Source: an uncultured Adlercreutzia sp. (GTDB taxonomy: Bacteria > Actinomycetota > Coriobacteriia > Coriobacteriales > Eggerthellaceae). Taken from it: DNA of 64,000 nucleotides. The stretch lies in assembly GCA_902478715.1 (NCBI GenBank), contig CABSMC010000002.1:20769-84768 (forward strand), read 5' to 3'. Position 1 is the stretch's first letter, and every line of letters begins with the position of its first letter. Of this stretch, positions 26,961-34,282 are shown one piece after another. Both the position numbers and the translations under genes were made by a program. The notes under the pieces were generated by a model. It saw only the letters and a list, made by a program, of their open reading frames with translations. It was not told the DNA's origin and did not search any database.

Positions 26961-28409
26961 ATGAATGAGAAGAGCCCAACAAAGAGGTCCTCTTGCCCCT
27001 CGCAGCGACTTACGTTTGCCATACTAGTCGTCTTCGTCGCAACCTCCCCGGCAACTCGAAGTATTTTGGTGAACTTTCCAGATGCGCCCTTTATCCCCTT
27101 CTTTGTGGGGGCCGAGATGTTCACTCTAGTAGCCACCTCGGTCGTACTCGCTGCCAGCCGCGAGGCATCGGATCCCTCCGCCAAACGTCGTGTTCTCCAG
27201 ACAGCTGTCATCCTTAACGCAGGCGGAGGGCTCGTGCTTGCAATTGACTCCTTTGTTCCCCTGCCTTGGATCGCTCTGTTCGCGGCGGGCGCCTGTTGCG
27301 GCGCGGCCACCCTGCCCCTTGTGACCCTGTTCATAGAGCGGCTCGGCCGCAAGACGCTGGGAGAGAACGCGCTTCTCGTCTCGGGCGCCATGGGTGCCGC
27401 GACACTGCTTTTCTGGAGCTTGTCGCTGCTGCCTTCAACTCTGCGCAGCGTGCTTTGGATTCTGCTGCTTTCATGCGCCTCCGCCGGCTTGCTCTTCTTG
27501 ACGGGGGGCTTCACGCGCGGAGCGAACCCGATGGCTTCGACGCTTCCCCGATCAAAGCCGAATGCGCATCGATCTCGTAGCCGCGATCTCTCTACGGTAA
27601 CATCGCTTCTGGCCGTGCCCCTCGTCGGCATCTTCACTTTCGGCGTCTACATTAAAGCAGGAGTGGCCTCCGACGGCGCCCGCCCGCAGCTCTTTGGCAT
27701 CGACGAAGAGTTGGCTTTGTTCCTTCTTGCGGCGGCCATACTCGCAGCGGTAGGCGCAGCACGACCTCACCGACCCCTCTACGCATCCCTCTATCAGGTG
27801 GTCGTGCCCGCCTTCGCTTGTGCCATCCTTATTGTCATCAGCTTTCCCAACGGCTCTTTTGTTCATAGCTTGGGCGGAATGCTTGTCGTCTTTTCCATGG
27901 CCTTTATCTTGTTGTTCGGTTTGGCCGCGGCTACCACCCTCGTCGGCTCGGGCGAGATACCTACTCTTTTTGCCGCCAGCGTCGTGCTCAGCGTCTACGG
28001 CGCAGGACGTTTGGCCGGCTTGGCCTTTCACAGCCTTATCGCCCCCGGACCGCAGGCCTACGAGATATATCAAATTGTCGTGACGGTGCTTTTGTCCATC
28101 ATGCTGCTGATCACGGCCTTTCAAGGACGCCGGCGCAGCACGGGGACGAGCCTCGACAGCGCACAGACCATTGCCGGGAAAATCGACGAGACCTGCGCCC
28201 ACCTTGCCCAAGCCCATGGCCTATCGCCACGCGAAACCGAAGTCCTGGGGCTGCTAGCACGCGGCTACTCCCCTGTTTACACGGCCGAAAAACTGGTGAT
28301 TTCGGAAAGCACCGCCCGCACCCACGCGAATCGTATCTACCGTAAACTGAGCATCAACACCCGGGAAGAGCTGCTTGCGCTTGTAGATGAATCGGAGAAG
28401 CAGCTTTAA
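26961..28409 (+). CDS. Membrane-bound LuxR-family regulator
   Basis: 482 residues. Residues 1 to about 395 form about 12 hydrophobic segments in an MFS-like arrangement; the C-terminal about 65 residues are a LuxR helix-turn-helix (LSPRETEVLGLLARGYSPVYTAEKLVISESTARTHANRIYRKL). This architecture is characteristic of Eggerthellaceae, where it usually neighbours a Tat-exported flavin reductase, as here (divergent, 191-bp shared promoter region). Inference: the membrane part senses the substrate of the reductase and the HTH activates its gene. A TATAGT element at 26929-26934 may be the -10 of this gene. Confidence 0.88.
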   Translation: MNEKSPTKRSSCPSQRLTFAILVVFVATSPATRSILVNFPDAPFIPFFVGAEMFTLVATSVVLAASREASDPSAKRRVLQTAVILNAGGGLVLAIDSFVPLPWIALFAAGACCGAATLPLVTLFIERLGRKTLGENALLVSGAMGAATLLFWSLSLLPSTLRSVLWILLLSCASAGLLFLTGGFTRGANPMASTLPRSKPNAHRSRSRDLSTVTSLLAVPLVGIFTFGVYIKAGVASDGARPQLFGIDEELALFLLAAAILAAVGAARPHRPLYASLYQVVVPAFACAILIVISFPNGSFVHSLGGMLVVFSMAFILLFGLAAATTLVGSGEIPTLFAASVVLSVYGAGRLAGLAFHSLIAPGPQAYEIYQIVVTVLLSIMLLITAFQGRRRSTGTSLDSAQTIAGKIDETCAHLAQAHGLSPRETEVLGLLARGYSPVYTAEKLVISESTARTHANRIYRKLSINTREELLALVDESEKQL

Positions 28410-28653
28410 CGCGCTTGCTCAAACCAAGAGATGTTAGACGCGAACCAATCGGACCGCCGAACCCAGATTAGAAGTCATCAAGCCCCGATCAGAGGGGACG
28501 GCAAACCCAAGCTAGAAAATGCCAGGCAGTAACTCTCACAGATGGCTTGTTAGCGTCGGGCTAAATTAGTCCCCTTAGGGTGCGATCTACTCGCAAGGAC
28601 GAACTAAGGCTCCTCCCCGCGCAAGAGGCCACAGTGGCTACTCTGTCGCTCGC

Positions 28654-28831
28654 CTACGCGACCGCAGCTTCGCCAACTGCCGGCACGTCGTGCTTTACGC
28701 GGTCGTGCTCTTCGGCGCGCTTGGCTTCGTTGAAGCGGTCCAGCGTGCCTACCAGGTAGCCGGTGATGCGGCGAATGCGCTCGAAGGGCTGGTTGTGGGC
28801 GTCCTCGGTTCGGCCGCACTTGGGGCAAACT
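28654..28831 (-). pseudogene. Displaced 3' tail of nrdD
   Basis: Encodes PKCGRTEDAHNQPFERIRRI, continuing through TGYLVGTLDRFNEAKRAEEH to VPAVGEAAVA-stop. It is 97% identical in DNA to the working nrdD end and includes the glycyl-radical loop (ITGYLVG). The working copy now ends VPTAE-stop, so this displaced tail probably preserves the pre-insertion C-terminus. Confidence 0.8.
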
Positions 28832-28887
28832 TTTTTGCAACTGCACCTTTCTCAAGAGAAAAGGAGTTCCTCTTCTCTGGCTAACGA

Positions 28888-28915
28888 TAGTCTAGCTTGA
28901 TGACACATTAGACTA
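28888..28915. repeat. Palindromic site 1 of the nrdD island
   Basis: TAGTCTA (28888-28894), 14-base spacer, TAGACTA (28909-28915). The downstream ACATTAGACTAGTT (28905-28918 with one offset) is shared with site 2. It lies between the island gene's stop and the displaced nrdD tail. Confidence 0.65.
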
Positions 28916-28933
28916 GTTATTCAGATTTCTAGA

Positions 28934-30607
28934 TTATTTTAAAAGCTCCCATTTTCCACTTGATGTCGCGCCAGTCGGACGAACTTTCCCCTCCTTGCGC
29001 AATTGTTGAAGCAGGTAGCTAACTCTTTTCGACCTCTGATCTTTAGTCAATCCTTGCGGTAATGCATGGTCAATCGCTAAAATAATCTCTGCTCTCGAGC
29101 ACGGTCTGGTATCAAGCAACTTAACGATCAACTCTTTGCATATCCTACCATCTAGGCCCTTTTTTCTGACGTACTCTTTATGGCTCCCTATTACTGCTGC
29201 AACTTTCGATGAGATGACAAAATTTGGATAGCGCCCTTCAATAAGATTTCTATCTCTAAGCATCTTCGCCTGTTCTTTTGTAATAGGCTGCTCTTTTTGG
29301 ACCATATCGAGAAGCAAGACGGCATTTAGCTCAAGCTCCGGCTCAGATGCAAGAAGTCGCGTATACGCTTCATTAAGGACTTCACCATAAATAGTAACAC
29401 TCACACGATTTGGCATGCTTAGATCATACGTAGGCATAGGGAGATACCTGCTTCGTTGGATACTGAATACATTCCGAATCCCAATCGCATTCTGGTCAAT
29501 CATTCCCGTCTTGCTCATAGCATTCGCCAACAGGGGATTCCGATAGTAAGGCGGCTTATAGCCGCTTTGGAGGGCTTGCTCGATGCTACCCGGGATAAAC
29601 GACCCCTCGTTCTTGAAGACCAGCTTCTCCTCATACTCGAGAACATTTATCTTGCCTGATAGCCTATAGTCTTGATGCGCAATAGCGTTATGAAGCAGCT
29701 CTCGAATAATTTCCGGTGTATAGCGTCTAGCTTCCGTGGGAAACAGCGTTGCATCCTGATCGAAATAACGATATTTTTCGTTACGGATTTTCCCCAAAAC
29801 TCTATCGACTTGCAAAATGAAAGGGGGTTCGAAATGCTCATACGCCATCGTCTCTCCTCGCGAGGAGTAAAGCGTCCAGCTTATACGAGGCTCAATTCCA
29901 CCAAGAAAAACCACTGATTCAGGTTTCCCTAAAAGAACCAATGCCGCATTAGTTACACGACCTCGAATGAGCAGGCCCATTTTGTTGAGAAGCGACTCAT
30001 GCGATAGATCTTTGATCGCAGGCTGGTTGTCAGCATATTTTTCTACGTATGTGGTGCAAGCAAATCGAACAGCCTCATCATCTAGATCGTCAATACCGGC
30101 CTCATAAGATATTTGACGAGACCAATCTGGACGACTTTGCCCATAGATAGCTTCAAGCTTGAACTTCGGCATCTGCACCAAAGACTCGTTTTCTCTTGAC
30201 CAAGGAACGCCCTCCCACGTAGTTGGCGTCGCAAAGGTGCCTGCAGGAATTTGAAAAGCAATGACCCTCTTGCCAGCCATTTCATACTCATATATTTCCT
30301 CAAATGTGATCCCACCGTTAGTTTTTCCGCTAATTTCGTGCTTTAGCTTTTGAAGGCCCTCACTTCTTTGACCCTCTTCTTTTCTATAGGCAGTACCACA
30401 TATTTCTCTGTTGTTCGTTATTCCAAAAAACAACCACCCACACTCAGCGTTTCTCAAATTTGCTTCATTGCTTAACGCTGAAAAATACCGTCCTATCTCG
30501 TCAAAACCGAATTTCTTCTTGGCCTCCTTGTATTCAACAATTTCTGTCTCCGCATTGGCAATGATCCTCTCTGTCAACTGCGCCATTTCAGATGGTGTAC
30601 GAATCAT
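28934..30607 (-). CDS. AlbA_2/Schlafen-type protein with RecG-like HATPase_c_4 domain
   Basis: 557 residues, visibly AT-rich compared with neighbours. Residues about 15-150 are an AlbA_2 (Schlafen AAA_4) domain with ETEIVEYKEAKKKFGFDEIG and GWLFFGITNNREICG. Residues about 270-400 are the HATPase_c_4 region (IIRELLHNAIAHQDYRLSGKINV...FKNEGSF). The C-terminus looks like winged helices (ITKEQAKMLRDRNLIEG; TKDQRSKRVSYLLQQLRKEG). Such proteins are annotated as putative transcriptional regulators or RecG-like and recur in mobile and defence loci; biochemical function is unknown. AAGGAT precedes ATG 30607, and palindromic site 2 lies just upstream where it could serve as operator. Sole cargo of the nrdD island. 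Confidence 0.85.
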   Translation of the reverse strand: MIRTPSEMAQLTERIIANAETEIVEYKEAKKKFGFDEIGRYFSALSNEANLRNAECGWLFFGITNNREICGTAYRKEEGQRSEGLQKLKHEISGKTNGGITFEEIYEYEMAGKRVIAFQIPAGTFATPTTWEGVPWSRENESLVQMPKFKLEAIYGQSRPDWSRQISYEAGIDDLDDEAVRFACTTYVEKYADNQPAIKDLSHESLLNKMGLLIRGRVTNAALVLLGKPESVVFLGGIEPRISWTLYSSRGETMAYEHFEPPFILQVDRVLGKIRNEKYRYFDQDATLFPTEARRYTPEIIRELLHNAIAHQDYRLSGKINVLEYEEKLVFKNEGSFIPGSIEQALQSGYKPPYYRNPLLANAMSKTGMIDQNAIGIRNVFSIQRSRYLPMPTYDLSMPNRVSVTIYGEVLNEAYTRLLASEPELELNAVLLLDMVQKEQPITKEQAKMLRDRNLIEGRYPNFVISSKVAAVIGSHKEYVRKKGLDGRICKELIVKLLDTRPCSRAEIILAIDHALPQGLTKDQRSKRVSYLLQQLRKEGKVRPTGATSSGKWELLK

Positions 30608-30635
30608 ACGTATCCTTAACTAATCTAAATTTGAA

Positions 30636-30669
30636 AACTAGTCTAGTCTTGCGCAACATTAGACTAGTT
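30636..30669. repeat. Palindromic site 2 of the nrdD island
   Basis: Perfect 10-base arms AACTAGTCTA (30636-30645) and TAGACTAGTT (30660-30669) with a 14-base spacer, the same core and spacer length as site 1. It sits about 30 bases upstream of the island gene's start and just after the nrdD terminator. Confidence 0.75.
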
Positions 30670-30717
30670 CCACAACGCTTCTCTTGTCAGTTCGCTTCTT
30701 TACCACCTCGAAATATA

Positions 30718-30751
30718 GCAAGTGGAGCCCGTGCGCACAGGCTCCACTTGC
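30718..30751 (-). terminator. Terminator of nrdD
   Basis: GCAAGTGGAGCC (30718-30729) and GGCTCCACTTGC (30740-30751) form a perfect 12-bp stem 35 bases after the nrdD stop, followed on the minus strand by TATATTTCG. It must have arrived with the replacement nrdD end, because the displaced tail lacks it. Confidence 0.75.
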
Positions 30752-30785
30752 ATCATATCGAAGTAAGTAGGCTGCTCCGCAGCGA

Positions 30786-33119
30786 CTACTCGGCTGTCGG
30801 CACGTCGTGCTTTACGCGGTCGTGCTCTTCGGCGCGCTTGGCGTCGTTGAAGCGGTCGAGCGTGCCTACCAGGTAGCCGGTGATGCGGCGGATGCGCTCG
30901 AAGGGCTGGTTGTGGGCGTCCTCGGTGCGGCCGCACTTGGGGCAGACGTCCTCGATGATGCCGTTGTAGCCGCACACCGGGTCGCGGTCGACCGGGTGGT
31001 TCACCGAGCCGTAGCCCATGCCGCAATCCTTCATGTAGCGGATGACGCTTTCAAAGGCCTCCAGGTTGTCGGACGGATCGCCGTCAAGCTCGATGTAGCT
31101 GATGTGGCCGCCGTTGGTGAGCGCGTGGTAGGGCGCCTCCAGGGCGATCTTGTCGAAAGCGGAGATGTCGAAGTACACCGGCACGTGGAAGCCGTTGGTG
31201 TAGTAGTCGCGATCGGTCACGCCGGGGATGACGCCGTAGCGGGCGCGGTCCATGCGGACGAAGCGACCGGACAGGCCCTCGGCCGGCGTGGCGATGAGCG
31301 TGTAGTTCATGCCGCGCTCGCGGGAGATGCGGTCGCAGTAGGAGCGCATATGGCCCACGATTTCCAGACCCAGGCGCTGGGCCTCGGGGGACTGGCCATG
31401 ATGCTGACCGGTCAGCGCCACCAGGCACTCGGCCAGACCGATGAAGCCGGTGGTCAGCGTGCCATGCTTGAGCACCTCGCGCTGCTCGTCGGTGGGCGAG
31501 AGCTTCTCGGAATCGATCCACACGCCCTGGCCCATGAGGAAGGGCGCGTTGTACACGTGCTTGCGAGCCTGAATCTCGAAGCGCTCGTCCAGCTGGTTGG
31601 TCACCAGCTGCAGCTTGGAATCGAGCAGGTCGAAGAACAGGTCGACATCGCCCTTGGCGCGGATGGCCAGGCGGGGCAGGTTGATGGAGGTGAAGGACAG
31701 GTTGCCGCGGCCGGGCGTGATCTCGCGCTCGGGGTCGTAGACGTTGCCCATAACGCGAGTGCGGCAGCCCATGTAGGCGATCTCAGACTCGGGAGTGCCG
31801 TTGTAATACTGGGCGTTGAACGGCGCGTCCAGGAAGGAGAAGTTCGGGAACAGACGCTTGGCGGAGCAGTGCATGGCCAGCTTGAACAGGTCGTAGTTCG
31901 GATCCTCCGGGTTGTAGTTCACGCCTTCCTTCACGCGGAAGATCTGCACCGGGAAGATGGGCGTCTCGCCGGAGCCCAGACCCTCTTCCGTGGCCAGCAG
32001 CATGTTCTTGATGACCATGCGGCCCTCGGGGGAGGTGTCCATGCCGTAGTTCACCGAGCTGAACGGCGTCTGCGCACCGGCGCGGGAATGCATGGTGTTC
32101 AAGTTGTGCACCAGCGCCTCCATGGCCTGGAAGGTCTGGCGGTCGGTGTCGCGGGAGGCGTTCTTCTCGGCGTAGGCCACCACGCGCTCGGCCGTAGCGG
32201 CATCGACGCCGCCCTCAACGAGCCCGGCCACCACGGCGGCGCGGAACTCCGGATCCATCTCGAGACTGGCAACCGTGCCGGTCTCGCTTTCCACGCGGGC
32301 GAGCAAATCCTCGGCGAAGGTGCGGTCGTCGGCGATGTCAGTCAGCAGGTCGACGGCCTCGGCCACGTGCTTCTTGAACAGGCGGCGGTACGTCTTGCCC
32401 ACGCCCACGGCCAGGCCGTAATCGAAGTCGCACACCGACTGGCCGCCGTGCTGGTCGTTCTGGTTCGACTGGATGGCGATGCAGGCAAGCGCGGCGTAGC
32501 TGGAGATGTCGTTGGGCTCGCGCAGCACGCCGTGACCGGTGGAGAAGCCGCCCTTGAAGAGCTTCCGCAGCTCAATCTGGCAGCAGGTGGTGGTCAGCGT
32601 GTAGAAGTCCATGTCGTGAATGTGAATATCACCCTCGCGGTGCGCCTTGGCAAAACGCGGGTCGATGACGCACATCTCGTAGAACTGCTTGGCCGATTCA
32701 GAGCCGTACTTCAGCATGGTGCCCATGGCGGTGTCGGCGTCGATGTTGGCGTTCTCGCGCTTCATGTCGGAATCGGCGGCCTTGGAGAAGGTGATGTCCT
32801 TCAGCGTTTGGATGAGGCGGGAGTTCACGTCGCGCACGCGGCTGCGCTCGGCACGGTAGAGGATGTAGGCCTTGGCGGTCTGCACGAAGCCGGACTCGAT
32901 GAGGGTTTCCTCCACGAGATCCTGCACGCCCTCGACCGTCGGGGTACCCTCGATGGCGCCGCTCTCAAGCTTCTCGACGACCGTGGCGGCAATCTGCTCG
33001 GCGGTGGCGCGATCCTGCATGGCCGCGCACGCCTGGAAGGATTTTTCCACCGCATCGGCGATCTTCTGGGGATGGAATTCCGCCGTGCGTCCGTCGCGCT
33101 TGATGATGGTCTTCACCAT
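30786..33119 (-). CDS. nrdD: Anaerobic ribonucleoside-triphosphate reductase
   Basis: 777 residues. An N-terminal ATP-cone (VKTIIKRDGRTAEFHPQKIADAV) is followed by the NrdD barrel. C-terminal zinc cysteines are in VCGYNGIIEDVCPKCG plus an upstream Cys, and the glycyl-radical loop is RRITGYLVGT (Gly about 748). It reduces ribonucleotides without oxygen, after activation by NrdG. The final residues (VPTAE) come from the island-borne 3' end, and the older end lies at 28654-28831. NrdR boxes lie upstream. No aerobic reductase is visible in the window. Confidence 0.96.
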   Translation of the reverse strand: MVKTIIKRDGRTAEFHPQKIADAVEKSFQACAAMQDRATAEQIAATVVEKLESGAIEGTPTVEGVQDLVEETLIESGFVQTAKAYILYRAERSRVRDVNSRLIQTLKDITFSKAADSDMKRENANIDADTAMGTMLKYGSESAKQFYEMCVIDPRFAKAHREGDIHIHDMDFYTLTTTCCQIELRKLFKGGFSTGHGVLREPNDISSYAALACIAIQSNQNDQHGGQSVCDFDYGLAVGVGKTYRRLFKKHVAEAVDLLTDIADDRTFAEDLLARVESETGTVASLEMDPEFRAAVVAGLVEGGVDAATAERVVAYAEKNASRDTDRQTFQAMEALVHNLNTMHSRAGAQTPFSSVNYGMDTSPEGRMVIKNMLLATEEGLGSGETPIFPVQIFRVKEGVNYNPEDPNYDLFKLAMHCSAKRLFPNFSFLDAPFNAQYYNGTPESEIAYMGCRTRVMGNVYDPEREITPGRGNLSFTSINLPRLAIRAKGDVDLFFDLLDSKLQLVTNQLDERFEIQARKHVYNAPFLMGQGVWIDSEKLSPTDEQREVLKHGTLTTGFIGLAECLVALTGQHHGQSPEAQRLGLEIVGHMRSYCDRISRERGMNYTLIATPAEGLSGRFVRMDRARYGVIPGVTDRDYYTNGFHVPVYFDISAFDKIALEAPYHALTNGGHISYIELDGDPSDNLEAFESVIRYMKDCGMGYGSVNHPVDRDPVCGYNGIIEDVCPKCGRTEDAHNQPFERIRRITGYLVGTLDRFNDAKRAEEHDRVKHDVPTAE

Positions 33120-33312
33120 AACTTCCTACATCCTTTCTTCGGCGCGGCTCCCGCACCGTATTCGCACCGCTCATCGCGGCCTTGCCAACCACAACATGCA
33201 GAAACGCGGCAATGTTTTCCCCACTGCCACCTTTCGCAATTACCAAGGGGGTAAACCCGCTTTTCGCCTTTATTTGCTCACCGGCTTTCCACAGGTTATT
33301 CACCATTGAAAC

Positions 33313-33358
33313 CACAATATATTGTGTTTTGTAGTTCCAAGGGCGGATACATATAGTA
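33313..33358 (-). promoter_or_regulatory. Tandem NrdR boxes upstream of nrdD
   Basis: CACAATATATTGTG (33313-33326) is a perfect palindrome matching the NrdR consensus (acaCwATATATwGtgt). A second weaker copy, TACATATAGTA (33348-33358), is centred about 33 bases away, close to the three-turn spacing of paired NrdR boxes. They lie about 200 bases upstream of the nrdD start and imply ATP/dATP-dependent repression by NrdR. No other gene is seen in this spacer. Confidence 0.75.
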
Positions 33359-33470
33359 CTCGCGAAACTGTTCGGGCGCAATCGAACAAGATGTGTTTTT
33401 CGGCACTGGAAAAGAACAGAATTAATTTCGACGTACGGTCAATTATCTTCCTGATCATCATTAGGAAGCG

Positions 33471-34178
33471 CTAACGCGACCGATTGAGCAAACCGTACTT
33501 CACCCGCACGCGAGCGAGCTGGTCGAGCAGCGGGTTCGCCACAAGCAGCAGCGTGAGGGCCGTGGCCGCCCCATGAATGGCATTCACCGGCAAGCCGGCG
33601 AGGTACACCGTCGCCGCCAACTCCGGCGTAGGGGCCGTGGAAAGGTAGAAGAACGTGGAGGTATCCAGAATGGGGCCCGCAAGCCCCACGATAAGCACGA
33701 ACCCCGTGACCGCCAACGCAACGCGGCGCGGCCAGGAAAGGTTCGCCCGCGGGAACACACGAGCATCGGCAAGCAGCCCCGCCACAAGCCCCACCACGCC
33801 GAAGGCGAGCATCTGCCAGGGCGTCCAGGGCCCTTGCCCGAAGATGAAGTTACTGGCGAGCGCCGCCACGGAGCCCACGAGAAAACCGGTCTGGGGGCCA
33901 GCGGCGATGCCTGCGATCATAATGATAGCGGCCATGGGCTTGAAGTGCGGCACCCAGACGAACGCCGCGCGTGCCGCCACGGCAAGGGCCGTGAGCACGG
34001 CCACCACGGCGATCTCGCGCGCTGTCGGGCGACGCCCTTCGAAGGCAACGAAGAAGGGCACGATGGCGTACAGAACGATGAGCGTGCCGGAGAGGTAGTA
34101 GCCGTTGCCCGGAATGCCCATGCCCACGACTACGGTCAGCGGGGCGAGCACCAGCGCCGCGAGAATCGTCAGCAGCAT
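33471..34178 (-). CDS. ECF transporter substrate-binding (S) component
   Basis: 235 residues from ATG 34178, with about six hydrophobic helices. ECF_trnsprt-like features: PHFKPMAAIIMIAGIAAGPQTGFLVGSVAALASNFIFGQGPWTPWQMLAFGVVGLVAG. It confers substrate specificity on the EcfT/EcfA module encoded just upstream. An in-frame GTG at 34295, overlapping the ATPase stop, would add 39 basic/Pro-rich residues and is a credible alternative start by translational coupling. The substrate cannot be read from sequence; the operon partner (a homocysteine-methyltransferase-like protein) makes a corrinoid or methyl-cycle compound a guess only. Confidence 0.82.
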   Translation of the reverse strand: MLLTILAALVLAPLTVVVGMGIPGNGYYLSGTLIVLYAIVPFFVAFEGRRPTAREIAVVAVLTALAVAARAAFVWVPHFKPMAAIIMIAGIAAGPQTGFLVGSVAALASNFIFGQGPWTPWQMLAFGVVGLVAGLLADARVFPRANLSWPRRVALAVTGFVLIVGLAGPILDTSTFFYLSTAPTPELAATVYLAGLPVNAIHGAATALTLLLVANPLLDQLARVRVKYGLLNRSR

Positions 34179-34282
34179 TTTGGCGCGGGCGCGGCAACGC
34201 GCGCGAGAGGGCTCAGTGGGGCGCGGGGAAGCTCCTTCACCGTCATGCGAAGGAGCAGAGGCGCGATGACGCGCGTCTTCGA

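Larger units (their letters stand above)
28654..30797 (-). mobile_element. One-gene island inserted at the 3' end of nrdD
   Basis: The last about 150 bases of nrdD (30798-30947) are present again at 28681-28830 with about five mismatches. Between the copies lies an AT-rich segment with a single gene (28934-30607) and two matching palindromic sites (28888-28915 and 30639-30666). The displaced nrdD tail keeps an open frame and its own stop (28654-28656). This is what remains when an element integrates in a gene end and supplies a replacement end. No integrase is encoded within it. Confidence 0.7.

Noticed and set aside
28604..28855. Independent small gene at this position
   Set aside because: The frame that makes sense is the displaced nrdD tail; other frames across it are shadows.
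30807..33254. An 815-codon plus-strand frame opposite nrdD
   Set aside because: Low-complexity shadow caused by high GC; nrdD on the other strand has all catalytic motifs.
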